From NCBI RefSeq assembly GCF_947496775.1, contig NZ_CANMDU010000001.1:744001-808000 (forward strand): a DNA stretch of 64,000 bases. The letters are read 5' to 3'. A model generated the notes under the pieces. The model did no database searches and was not told the DNA's origin. It saw only the letters and a list, made by a program, of their open reading frames with translations. Numbering within the stretch: the stretch's first letter is position 1; each line of letters opens with the position of its first letter. The translations under genes and the position numbers were made by a program. This DNA is from an uncultured Maribacter sp. Its GTDB lineage: Bacteria; Bacteroidota; Bacteroidia; Flavobacteriales; Flavobacteriaceae. This document shows, piece after piece, positions 46,071 through 55,023 of this stretch.

Positions 46071-47108
46071 ATGAGTACGAACATATCTGAATTTGGAGTT
46101 TTCAATACTGAAAAAATAAAACTATATACTTTAAAGAATTCTAGTGGCGTAGAGGTTAAAATAACTAATTACGGAGCTACTATTACCACATTAAAGGTCC
46201 CAAATAGCCAAGGGAAAATTGAAAATATAGCTTGTGGTTTCGATACTTTAGAAGGTTATTTTTCTAAAGAATACGTTGGTAATTCTCCCTATTTTGGAAG
46301 TACTGTTGGTCGTTACTGCTCTCAGATTAAAGATGCTAAATTCACTCTAAATGGAAAAAGCTATTCGTTAGAAGCTAATTGCGGAGACAATAACCTCCAT
46401 GGTGGCGTAGTTGGGTTTGACAAAAGAGTGTGGAATGCAGAATTCATTTCTCCTAACGCTTTAAAAATGTCTCTTAATAGCACAGATTTAGAAGAAGGTT
46501 ATCCTGGAAATGTAGAAGTATATGTATTGTTTACATTAACTGACGATAATGAACTAAAAATAGCTTACAGCGCTACACCAGACCAAGACACTCCTTTATC
46601 CCTAACAAACCATACCTATTTTAATTTAGATGCTTTTTCTAATACCATTGAAAATCATGTAGCGCAAGTAAACACCAACAAAAAACAAATAATGGATGAT
46701 ACTGGCGCAGGTACTGGTGAAATTGAAGATGTTTCTAATAAAGCTGATGACTTAACAAAAGGCAAAAAAATTGGAGATGTTCACGAAGCTATGAACGATG
46801 GTTTTGAGCATTTTTATGTTTTTGATAATCCAAATTTTGATTTACAAGAAGTTGCCACTATTAAATCTGAAACTTCAGGAAGGTCATTAACTGTATTAAG
46901 TTCCGAACCATGTATGTTACTTTATACTGGAAAATATACATCCGATGAAATAAAGAGAGAAAACGGAGAACAATATGGTAAATATAAAGGCTTTTGTTGC
47001 GAAACGCATCGTTACCAAAATGGCCCGAATATAGAAAACTCACCTGGAACGATCACCAAAGCTGGAGAAGAATTTAAAAGTACTACCATTTTCAAATTTG
47101 GATGGTAA
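46071..47108 (+). CDS. galM: Aldose 1-epimerase (mutarotase)
   Basis: A 345-residue GalM-type beta-sandwich that interconverts alpha and beta anomers of galactose and related sugars. No signal peptide is seen, so it acts in the cytoplasm. Family motifs are ITNYGATITTLKVPN, FDTLEGY, GSTVGRYC, NNLHGG (His110), SLTNHTYFNL (catalytic His181) and FCCETHRYQNGPN (catalytic Glu311). It would process D-galactose released by the GH2 enzymes, or anhydrogalactose. The next gene, a sugar permease, follows after 31 bp. Confidence 0.93.
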   Translation: MSTNISEFGVFNTEKIKLYTLKNSSGVEVKITNYGATITTLKVPNSQGKIENIACGFDTLEGYFSKEYVGNSPYFGSTVGRYCSQIKDAKFTLNGKSYSLEANCGDNNLHGGVVGFDKRVWNAEFISPNALKMSLNSTDLEEGYPGNVEVYVLFTLTDDNELKIAYSATPDQDTPLSLTNHTYFNLDAFSNTIENHVAQVNTNKKQIMDDTGAGTGEIEDVSNKADDLTKGKKIGDVHEAMNDGFEHFYVFDNPNFDLQEVATIKSETSGRSLTVLSSEPCMLLYTGKYTSDEIKRENGEQYGKYKGFCCETHRYQNGPNIENSPGTITKAGEEFKSTTIFKFGW

Positions 47109-47139
47109 TAAACCAATTAATAACTAAAACTAAATAATT

Positions 47140-48156
47140 ATGATAATAGGTGTTTTATTAGCAATACTTGCAGGCTTACTACTAGGGCTTTATGCCTTAC
47201 CAGAAAAATTTACTAAAGATTTTGAATTTGAAAATACGTGGAGCATGTTCTTTGCGATTAATACGTTTGTAGTACCCAATGTTGCTGCATTTTTATTAAT
47301 TGACGGTTTTTCGGATGTCTTAGCTGCAATTCCTAGTAGCGCTTTAATAACCATGATTATTTGCAGTATACTTTGGGGAATTGGCGCTATGATGTGGGGA
47401 AAAGCTATTAACCATATTGGCCTGTCCCTTGGATTTTCCATTTTTATTGGAACTATAATCTTAGTAGGATCACTTTTACCTTTTATACAAGTTGGTTTGC
47501 CAAAAACTAACGTTTTATTAACTATTTTGGCAGGATTAGGAGTTGTTTTAATTGGTGTAATGGCCAATGGTAGAGCTGGTATTATTCGTCAAAAAGATGA
47601 AGAAGGTACGGAAACAGAAGACAAAAAAAGTGGCTCTATGATCACTGGTATTGCTATTGCCATTATAGGTGGGTTATTAGCTACAGGTTTTAGTTATGCT
47701 TATGCAGCTGGAGGAAGCATTATAGATGAAGCATCGCAAGCTCAAGGTAATGAACCATGGAAAAGCGCAATTGCGGTAATGTATGTTATTTACATGGCTG
47801 GAGGTGTAGCTATTGCATTATACTTTGCGCAACAACTATCTGCTAAAAAACTATGGGGTAAGTTTAAAACACCACATTTAGGAAAAAACATAATGCTTAC
47901 CAGTATTATGGGGGTATTTAATTTTGCAGCATCTGTAGTATTTGCTTATGCTGGTTTTAAGTTAGGAAAAGAGCTTGGTGGTACTGTAGGTTATGCTATA
48001 TTTAACACCGCTTGTGTTGTTACAGCAATTATTAGTGGATTAGTTACTAAAGAATGGGTAAAGGCATCTTCCAAAGCTAAAAACTTTTTATATCTAGGAT
48101 TAACCTGTATGGTCATAGGCATTATTATTATTGCCTTTGGAAATGGAATTGGGTAA
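47140..48156 (+). CDS. RhaT-like sugar permease (drug/metabolite transporter superfamily)
   Basis: A 338-residue inner-membrane protein with about ten hydrophobic helices and the layout of L-rhamnose/proton symporters (GLLLGLYALPEKFTKDFEFE, WSMFF, ILWGIGAMMWGKAINHIGLSLGFSI). A hydrophilic loop with many charged residues (RQKDEEGTETEDKKSG) is in the middle. The RhaT name reflects the family, not a demonstrated substrate. In this locus L-anhydrogalactose or galactose is the expected cargo. It is the last gene of the unit, before a strong terminator. Confidence 0.85.
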   Translation: MIIGVLLAILAGLLLGLYALPEKFTKDFEFENTWSMFFAINTFVVPNVAAFLLIDGFSDVLAAIPSSALITMIICSILWGIGAMMWGKAINHIGLSLGFSIFIGTIILVGSLLPFIQVGLPKTNVLLTILAGLGVVLIGVMANGRAGIIRQKDEEGTETEDKKSGSMITGIAIAIIGGLLATGFSYAYAAGGSIIDEASQAQGNEPWKSAIAVMYVIYMAGGVAIALYFAQQLSAKKLWGKFKTPHLGKNIMLTSIMGVFNFAASVVFAYAGFKLGKELGGTVGYAIFNTACVVTAIISGLVTKEWVKASSKAKNFLYLGLTCMVIGIIIIAFGNGIG

Positions 48157-48175
48157 ACCAATACAACATTTTATT

Positions 48176-48213
48176 AAAAAGGCTTCTTTTAAAATTTAAA
48201 AGAAGCCTTTTTT
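48176..48213 (+). terminator. Strong bidirectional intrinsic terminator
   Basis: A perfect 13-bp inverted repeat (GGCTTCTTTTAAA / TTTAAAAGAAGCC) around a single A, flanked by five A on the left and six T on the right. It would stop transcripts from both strands and closes the agarobiose operon. Confidence 0.95.
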
Positions 48214-48322
48214 GTATAACGACTCAGCTAAGCATATTGAGGGGGCAAGGAAACTTCGTATTTCCGTTTGCTCAAGAAGCTAAAGTCTATTATTTAGCAT
48301 TGTTTTTTCTTGTCCAAAGCTA

Positions 48323-48338
48323 CCCCGACGCTTCGGGG
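48323..48338. repeat. Short GC-rich hairpin CCCCGACGCTTCGGGG
   Basis: A 6-bp perfect stem (CCCCGA / TCGGGG) with a 4-nt loop, and the most GC-rich stretch in this AT-rich gap. It may be a copy of a small interspersed palindrome. No second copy was noticed in the window. Confidence 0.35.
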
Positions 48339-48494
48339 CATAAGATTTATTGACATTATAAATATATGCACACCTTTTGATTAAGCCCTAAACACCACAT
48401 TACGTTTGTCATTGTTGTAAAACGTTTTTTATTAGATGTTGTGAATTCGTCCTTTTAGTTTTTTTCGATTAAATGCGCTAACTCTTACTTGGTC

Positions 48495-48720
48495 TTATAT
48501 TTTAATAATTCTGTATTCTATAACTGGTACAAGTAAAAATCCACCAACAATGAAAATTATATAATGACTTAGAGTAAACATTGAGCTCATAAAAAAGAAC
48601 ATAAGCGGTGTGCCGATTAAGAAAATAAGTCCGCCACCAATTTTTTGCAGAATTAGATTCTTTTGCAACTAGCTTATCTATGCGAAAATCCGTTGTCCGT
48701 CCACAATTTACACAAGTCGA
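48495..48720 (-). pseudogene. Decayed small membrane-protein gene with a CxxC motif
   Basis: Reading the minus strand, a CVNCGRTTDFRIDKLVAKESN segment, with one CxxC pair, runs in one frame. It continues after a one-base shift as IGGGLIFLIGTPLMFFFM, then YIIFIVGGFLLVPVIEYRI, to a stop at 48495-48497. Together they make a small zinc-ribbon-like protein with two hydrophobic helices, but the frame is broken and an in-frame stop lies just upstream. The family is unknown. Confidence 0.4.
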
Positions 48721-48844
48721 TAGTTAGTTTTCTCCCTATTGCATAGCAAATTCCACTCTAGTATTCGCATTTGTTGAATATTCAAGTTCATTATTACATT
48801 GAGGATATTTAACCTAAATTTTTATTTGTTTAAAGAATTCTTAT

Positions 48845-48973
48845 TTAAATTTTAATATAACCTAAAAGATATGTTAATGTCAAAATAAAGATTAAGCAAA
48901 AGAATATAATCACTAAAGTTGATACAGAATCCCAGAGTATATAATCACTTACCTTTTTACGTTTTTTAGGCAT
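48845..48973 (-). CDS. Candidate small single-helix membrane protein (42 aa)
   Basis: A minus-strand ATG at 48973 opens 42 codons: a basic start (MPKKRKKVSDYILWDSVS) and then one long hydrophobic helix (LVIIFFCLIFILTLTYLLG) ending YIKI. The basic-inside, helix-out pattern is that of a small inner-membrane peptide. It starts 4 bp after the stop of a similar small ORF (48978-49103). No function is recognised, and expression is unproven. Confidence 0.4.
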   Translation of the reverse strand: MPKKRKKVSDYILWDSVSTLVIIFFCLIFILTLTYLLGYIKI

Positions 48974-48977
48974 CGCA

Positions 48978-49103
48978 TTATAAAACTTTAACATAAAGTA
49001 AAAATCCAATAAAGAATAGTATTATAAGCGCTGAAATTAATATACCGAATCTAGTATTTCCTTTAAGATACTCTATAATCAAATTAATTAGTTCTTCAAT
49101 CAT
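48978..49103 (-). CDS. Candidate small single-helix membrane protein (41 aa)
   Basis: A minus-strand ATG at 49103 opens 41 codons: an amphipathic start (MIEELINLIIEYLKGNTRFG) and then one transmembrane helix (ILISALIILFFIGFLLYVK). It is 4 bp upstream of the second small membrane ORF, so the two could be a two-gene unit. It is too short for usual gene-finding limits. The pairing and the clean helices argue for a real gene, but no homologue is known to me. Confidence 0.4.
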   Translation of the reverse strand: MIEELINLIIEYLKGNTRFGILISALIILFFIGFLLYVKVL

Positions 49104-49173
49104 CGCTTAATTGAATTTTGTCAGCTGCATAAATGTTTTACTCCAAAGGTATATATATACACAAGAAAACAAA

Positions 49174-51018
49174 TTATCTAAGCAACATACTTCCAGACCA
49201 TTTTTTATTGTCAATCTTTATCTTATAAAAGTACATTCCAGAAGTCAATTTTACACCTCGACTATTCTCTCCTTTCCAATGCAATGTCCAATCTAGATTA
49301 GGTGTTATTTCTTGTTCTAATTGAAATACTTTAACTCCAATAATAGAATAAATATCCATTCGCAGCAATCCAGAAGTTATTTTTTCATCAAATAGAAATT
49401 CCACAGAATCTTTAAAAGGGTTAGGATAAATTCTGAGATCAAAAGGTAGCTCTTCTACAGTTGATTCTATTTCTGTTTCCTGTTCTTCCTCTTTAGCAAC
49501 AAAAATTTCTCCTTCCAACATTCCTTGTTGTTCTACTAGTTTTATTTTTTGATTAACCGCTATTTCTTTAATTACCTCATTTTTAGAGTTGGGCCATTGC
49601 ACTATTAAACTATCTACTTTTTGAACTTTACCCAAACCCAAATGAACCGGCTTAACACTTTGACTTAATATAGATGTCCCATATACTAATCTATGGATAG
49701 CTCTATCTTGTACATAAGCAATTACGACAGCTCCAAAAGCATTTCGATTAGACACTGTTCCTTCTAAATTAACTTGAAGCCAAGCATTAGGAGATGCCGT
49801 ATTATTTTTATACAAATACGGAGAAGCATTCGTATTGCTTACCAAAATATCTTGATCCCCATCTAAATCCATATCAAACACCTCAGCTCCCATCCCATTA
49901 GATATGCCATTTGCACTAGACAACTGAGACCAATCTTGAAAACCGTTTTCTCCTTCTTCTCTTACATTTTTAAAAAGAACATTATTATAATGCAAATCAT
50001 TATCCCCATTAACTACATACAAATCTTGATCACCATCATTATCTACATCTAAAAACCTTGTACCCCACCCGTAATGTCCATTTGCAACACCTTCTTCAAC
50101 CGTTGTATTAATAAAAGCACCTTCCTCTGTTCCCATAAATAAGGGGTTATCCTTACTTTCCGCTATATTGGTTACATAAATATCAAAAAAACCATCATTG
50201 TTATAATCCCCTATCGTAGACCCCATGCCACAACCTGTATTAATAAGATTATACTCTTGAGTTGCCTCTTCAAAAGAATTTCCCTCTATACTAAGATAAA
50301 ATCGACTCAATCCAAAATCATTAACTACGTACAGATCCATCCAACCATCCCTGTTTACATCTATTGGCAAACAAGACCACGTTCTATTAGAATCATTTAA
50401 GTTTAAAGCATTTTCTATTTCCAAAAATGTTGAATTTCCTTGGTTCTGTAATAATCTATTAGGTCTATCTAAATAATATAAATACAGGTCCAAATCTCCA
50501 TCTTTATCATAATCCCACCACATATTCCCCGAATTAATACAGTTATCCGTACAAGGGTTTATATTTGCTATTGAAGAAACATCTCTAAACCTTTTCCCTT
50601 CTTGATTTTCAAAAAGTTGTGTCCCGTTTTGATGAGCTAAAATAAGGTCGGGGTAACCATCATTATTATAATCACCCCAAGAAACCCCAAGCTTAAAATC
50701 TTGGCTATTATTTATAGAATGTTGCTTCCTCAAACCAACCTTATCTGTAACATCTTCAAAAAAACCACGTTTATTCTCTAGCAAACGACTTATAGTAGTA
50801 CCATCATTAGCATCATAAGAATTGTATGCTACAATAAAAATATCTAAATCACCATCCTGGTCATAATCCGCTACTGCATTGCCGTAATTTGCATTCATTC
50901 CAGAAAACACGAAGGACTCGACTTCAGAAAACACCTGAGAATACCCTTCTAAATTAAACCCTAATAGCGTTAAAAAACAACAAAAACGAATTAGCATATT
51001 TAGTTGTTTTGCAATCAT
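49174..51018 (-). CDS. Secreted FG-GAP/ASPIC protein with a type IX secretion C-terminal domain
   Basis: A 614-residue exported protein (signal peptide about 1-28, ending GYSQ). The N-terminal 400 residues are propeller repeats with D-x-D-x-D-G loops (DYDQDGDLDIF, DYNNDGYPDLI, DVDNDGDQDLY). An ASPIC/UnbV-type domain follows (about 410-490, with HLGLGKVQKVDSLIVQWPN). The C-terminus is a type IX sorting domain (about 530-614, with LRIYPNPFKDSVEF and SGMYFYKI), so it should reach the cell surface or medium. It is a CRTAC1-type protein of unknown role. ATG 50997 is an alternative start. It follows the larger paralogue at 51202 on the same strand. Confidence 0.85.
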   Translation of the reverse strand: MIAKQLNMLIRFCCFLTLLGFNLEGYSQVFSEVESFVFSGMNANYGNAVADYDQDGDLDIFIVAYNSYDANDGTTISRLLENKRGFFEDVTDKVGLRKQHSINNSQDFKLGVSWGDYNNDGYPDLILAHQNGTQLFENQEGKRFRDVSSIANINPCTDNCINSGNMWWDYDKDGDLDLYLYYLDRPNRLLQNQGNSTFLEIENALNLNDSNRTWSCLPIDVNRDGWMDLYVVNDFGLSRFYLSIEGNSFEEATQEYNLINTGCGMGSTIGDYNNDGFFDIYVTNIAESKDNPLFMGTEEGAFINTTVEEGVANGHYGWGTRFLDVDNDGDQDLYVVNGDNDLHYNNVLFKNVREEGENGFQDWSQLSSANGISNGMGAEVFDMDLDGDQDILVSNTNASPYLYKNNTASPNAWLQVNLEGTVSNRNAFGAVVIAYVQDRAIHRLVYGTSILSQSVKPVHLGLGKVQKVDSLIVQWPNSKNEVIKEIAVNQKIKLVEQQGMLEGEIFVAKEEEQETEIESTVEELPFDLRIYPNPFKDSVEFLFDEKITSGLLRMDIYSIIGVKVFQLEQEITPNLDWTLHWKGENSRGVKLTSGMYFYKIKIDNKKWSGSMLLR

Positions 51019-51048
51019 AAAAAAAATATTATTTCAGAAGAATTTTTA

Positions 51049-51094
51049 ATATTAACTCACACTTAAGGCTTCAGCCTTAAGTGTGAGTTAATAT
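51049..51094. repeat. Near-perfect 46-nt hairpin between two FG-GAP genes
   Basis: A perfect 22-bp inverted repeat (ATATTAACTCACACTTAAGG... and its complement) around a 2-nt TC loop. It lies in the 183-bp gap between the minus-strand genes at 51202 and 49174. It is not followed by a T-run on either strand, so it differs from the standard terminators of this window. It could be an RNA-stability or processing element, a factor-binding site or a small palindromic repeat. Confidence 0.7.
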
Positions 51095-51201
51095 ATACAT
51101 AATACACTTTTTAAACAAAGAACAATTGTTCAATAGCAAGTTTTTCTTAGTCAAATAAACATAGAAATAGAATAATATACTCTGAGCAGAAGAAATTGAA
51201 A

Positions 51202-54200
51202 TTAATATTTAAAAATTTGCAAATAGTAATTATTGTTAGCCACTATAACAGCATTATTTTCGCCGATTTTTATTTTCCTCATGTCTTTAGCATCATGCGG
51301 GGTAAAAAAACCACTCTCATTTACTTCGGCAACATTAAAATTACCTACTCCATCTCCTTTTAACAACAAACCAATACCAGCGTCGTTTCTTGGTGTTTCA
51401 ATCTCAGAACTGAATAGATTTCCAGTAATTAAAACATCCTTATTTCCATCTTTATTATAATCTTCTATAAGTATAGAATTTATACTAGAAACTTGTGCTA
51501 GTTTTGGAAGTTCTTTAATTTTAAAAGACTTTCCGTCTATATTTTCTATATAAATGGATGCAAAGTTTTTAGCTTTTAAATGCAGTGCTTTATCCAAATC
51601 TGTTCCATAAATTTCTTTTAAACTAGAATTTCCAAAAGACTCAAAGGTTGGAAATTTTCCTCGTAACTTAGGAACTTGTTCAATCGAGCAAGATCTACCT
51701 CTAATTGGGTATACATTATTTTCTTCATGATAACTTAAAACAATATCATTGCTTCCATTAGCATCAAAATCATAACTATGAACTTGAAAAGGTTTTTCTG
51801 CAGAAGCTTTGTATTTGTAATTTAAACCTAGATTTCCTAAAATTAAATCGTTATCCCCATCATTATCCATATCTGCGGCATTTACACTAAAATACCAACC
51901 TTCTAAATCTTTAAATTCCTTAAAATTTTTCCTTTCAAAAATTCCTTTTTTATTTTGAATTAGAGCAACCAATGGCATCCACTCTCCAACAATAACAAGA
52001 TCTAATAAATCATCGGAATTTAAATCCACCCACACACTCGCAGTAACCATTCCTAAGTTCTTTAAATCTTTAGCCTTATTTCCGGTGACATTTCTAAAGT
52101 ATCCGTCTACATTTTCTAATAAAATGCTACTGGCTGGTAATGGGTACTTACCTGGAACTTGCCTTCCTCCGATGAACAAATCTAAATCTCCATCTTTATC
52201 AAAATCTGCTTTAGTAACTATAGAACCACTACTAGAGTAACTTGGCACTCTTGTTTTGTCTTTTGTAAAATTCCCTTTTCCATCATTAAGATAAAGTCTA
52301 TCCTGTAATTCTTTACTATCTTCTTTAAATTCGTAACCACCACTAACTACAAATAAATCTAAATCATTATCCTTATCTATATCTACGAAAATACACCCCA
52401 TATCTTCCGAATTTTTATCTAAAGTCCAAGCACCTTCTTTTACTTCTATAAAAGTAGTACTCTTTTGTTGTAGATATAAGGACCCAGAATTTCCTGCTGA
52501 ACCACCAACAAAAAAATCTTCTAAATTATCTCCGTTTACATCACCAACCGCTATAGACGGTCCAAATTGAGACATCTTATGAGGAAGAAGTACTTGTTCC
52601 TTATAATCGTTAAAAACATTTTCTTTGTACAAATGTTTTAAATTAATTTTGGAGGTAATGTTTTTGAAAATTGAATCCACATTTGAATCCTGTTTTAAAC
52701 CATTTTTTGTATTCCCCTGAACAACAATTAGGTGTTGATTTGCCTCTATTTCTTCTTTTACAGATTGTTGTCCATTAGGCCATATAATTGTCACTTTCTC
52801 CACCAAACTAAGTTCTCCTAAACCGAAATGAGCGACGTCTTCGCTTTTAGACATATACCCTCTAGCATTTACCAACTCTATCGTCTGCCATGCTTTTTTA
52901 TCTTTATGCAATATAATTTTTGTTCCATAAAGACTTTGACTATTAACAGGTTTTAAAGAAAAACGTAGGAAATTTGAATTATCACCTTTCTCTATAGTTG
53001 TATTTCTGTAGATAAAGGCCTCTTCATCAATATTACTAACTACCAAGTCTAAATCACCATCATTATCTAAATCTGCATAAGATGCTCCATTAGATAAACT
53101 TAGCTCAGTTACCCCCCAATCCTCAACTTTTTTAGAAAAAGTATAATCCCCATTATTTTTAAAAATAAAATTGGATAATTTATCTTCCGGCGCCATTTGG
53201 GCTAATGCCAAAACATCTACTACATCCTGAAATTTTTTATTCATCTTTTTAGCAACAATAGAGATACTATCCAAAATACTTTCATATTTAATATTTAGAT
53301 CACTATTACGCATATTACGCTTAACACCATTAGTTATAAAAATATCTTTCTTTCCATCATTATCAAAATCAGCAAACAAAGGGCCCCAGCTCCAATCTGT
53401 ATTAGAAACACCTCCGATTTGGGCTAAATCGCTAAAAACTCCATTCCCATTATTCCGTTGTAGAGTATTAAACATATACTGGTAGTGCCCCCCATTTTCC
53501 ACTATTTTATGAAAATTTTCTGGCCGCATCCCTCCCATGTTGGTCTTTATCCTTTTATGGTCTTCAGCTACCATATCCAATACTAGTATATCCAAAAATC
53601 CATCATTATCATAGTCTGCAATATCAGAACCCATACTAAAATTAGATATATGCTTAAAAGATTTTTTTAATACTTCTTTGAACGTCCCATCCGTCATATT
53701 TATATACATATAATCTGGTTCGTCATAATCGTTTGCAACATAAATATCTTGCCAACCGTCATTATTTACATCGCCTATAGCTGCGGAAAGACCATGCGCA
53801 GCATTAGCAATTTTAGCTTTTATAGAAACATCCAAAAATCCATTATTTTCCCCTAAATTTTCATATAATTTATCGCTATATTTTATGTTTTTGAATTTTC
53901 TCTTATCCTTACCACCTTTTCTATTACCAAATCCTGGAGGCTGATTTACAAGGTATAAATCTACTTTTCCATCTTTATTATAGTCAAAAAAATGCGCTTG
54001 TTTTGCAAAACCAGCATCATTAAGGTTATATTTTTGCCCCTCTTCAGTAAAATTTTTACCCTTATTATTTATATAAAGTAAGTTTTTACTCAATTCAGGA
54101 TTCCCCTGCACATTTTTACACACATAAATATCCAAATAGCCGTCGGAATTTATATCGACAAATGTCACGCCTGTAGACCAAGAATTACTCTCTAAAATTC

Positions 54201-54543
54201 CAAATTTCTCGGTTATATCTTCAAAGATAAAATTACCTTTATTTAAATATAACTTATCATTAACTTGGTTTCCTCCAAAATAAATATCTAATAATCCGTC
54301 ATTGTTTACATCCCCAATAGCCACACCAGAACCGGTAACAAAATCTTCATTTACCAGGTGGTTTTCCTCTTGGGTCTCAACCAAATTATTCTCAAAATGC
54401 ACCCCTGTATAGGAAGACTTCAATGCAACAAAGAGTTTATCTGATTCTTTAACCAATGGCAACTCTCTTTTCATACAGGAACATGAACAAATAAACAAAT
54501 ACAATCCTAAACCAAATCTTATATAATTCCTTGAAATAAACAT
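51202..54543 (-). CDS. FG-GAP/VCBS-repeat lipoprotein with an ASPIC/UnbV domain
   Basis: A 1113-residue protein, similar in length and order to the one at 27856. The N-terminal region (FGLGLYLFICSCSCMKRE) looks like a lipoprotein signal. D-x-D-x-D-G-type loops repeat (DVNNDGLLDIY, DINSDGYLDIY, DYNKDGKVDLY, DLDNDGDLDLV, DFDKDGDLDLF). The ASPIC/UnbV part (about 535-610) has HFGLGELS and VTIIWPNGQQS. The two proteins also share C-terminal stretches (IRGRSCSIEQVP / LRGRECSSQQVP, and SEIETPRNDAGIGL / SEVETPRNDASVGL). They are paralogues, one per SusC/SusD pair, which suggests a surface role in glycan handling. Confidence 0.85.
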   Translation of the reverse strand: MFISRNYIRFGLGLYLFICSCSCMKRELPLVKESDKLFVALKSSYTGVHFENNLVETQEENHLVNEDFVTGSGVAIGDVNNDGLLDIYFGGNQVNDKLYLNKGNFIFEDITEKFGILESNSWSTGVTFVDINSDGYLDIYVCKNVQGNPELSKNLLYINNKGKNFTEEGQKYNLNDAGFAKQAHFFDYNKDGKVDLYLVNQPPGFGNRKGGKDKRKFKNIKYSDKLYENLGENNGFLDVSIKAKIANAAHGLSAAIGDVNNDGWQDIYVANDYDEPDYMYINMTDGTFKEVLKKSFKHISNFSMGSDIADYDNDGFLDILVLDMVAEDHKRIKTNMGGMRPENFHKIVENGGHYQYMFNTLQRNNGNGVFSDLAQIGGVSNTDWSWGPLFADFDNDGKKDIFITNGVKRNMRNSDLNIKYESILDSISIVAKKMNKKFQDVVDVLALAQMAPEDKLSNFIFKNNGDYTFSKKVEDWGVTELSLSNGASYADLDNDGDLDLVVSNIDEEAFIYRNTTIEKGDNSNFLRFSLKPVNSQSLYGTKIILHKDKKAWQTIELVNARGYMSKSEDVAHFGLGELSLVEKVTIIWPNGQQSVKEEIEANQHLIVVQGNTKNGLKQDSNVDSIFKNITSKINLKHLYKENVFNDYKEQVLLPHKMSQFGPSIAVGDVNGDNLEDFFVGGSAGNSGSLYLQQKSTTFIEVKEGAWTLDKNSEDMGCIFVDIDKDNDLDLFVVSGGYEFKEDSKELQDRLYLNDGKGNFTKDKTRVPSYSSSGSIVTKADFDKDGDLDLFIGGRQVPGKYPLPASSILLENVDGYFRNVTGNKAKDLKNLGMVTASVWVDLNSDDLLDLVIVGEWMPLVALIQNKKGIFERKNFKEFKDLEGWYFSVNAADMDNDGDNDLILGNLGLNYKYKASAEKPFQVHSYDFDANGSNDIVLSYHEENNVYPIRGRSCSIEQVPKLRGKFPTFESFGNSSLKEIYGTDLDKALHLKAKNFASIYIENIDGKSFKIKELPKLAQVSSINSILIEDYNKDGNKDVLITGNLFSSEIETPRNDAGIGLLLKGDGVGNFNVAEVNESGFFTPHDAKDMRKIKIGENNAVIVANNNYYLQIFKY

Positions 54544-55023
54544 AATTTACCGAACTAAACATTTGGAATTAAATTAAGCTATTCCAATATATCTTAAATG
54601 GTAAAAACAGGTCAAAAGAGAATAAAAATTAATCACCACAAATGATACTATATAATTAAAATTTCAGTTTTTTTTCACATATAACTAATAAAAACCTGTA
54701 TACGACCAGATATTACCCCAAAAACAGCATTAAAATATATCTCTTGCGTTTTTAAATAGTTCCCAACATTAACAACATATACAGAACCTTATTTTAAAAG
54801 AAAAAAATAACTTAACCAGCTGAAAAACAATTTATTACCAAAAAAAATACTATTTCAAAATATATAAGTAAAGCCATAAAATAATCTACATAAAATCATC
54901 CCTAACAAATAGAGCAAAAAATAAACGAATCAGTTTCTTTTAGAAAATATTAATTTTCAGTATATTACATATACGAAACAACAGAATACCTATTCATCTA
55001 TATTTTTTTTTAGAAAAAATTGA
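54544..55023. other. Divergent intergenic region of 480 bp
   Basis: This region lies between the minus-strand FG-GAP lipoprotein and the plus-strand regulator at 55024. It is very AT-rich and has no ORF of note or strong hairpin. It must carry promoters for both directions, but I see no confident -7 box. Confidence 0.5.

Noticed and set aside
47190-47567. A 125-codon minus-strand ORF opposite the permease
   Set aside because: It is the antisense of a hydrophobic coding region with no start context or recognisable domain.
49111-49296. A 61-codon plus-strand ORF near the end of the type IX protein
   Set aside because: Most of it is antisense to the conserved C-terminal sorting domain.
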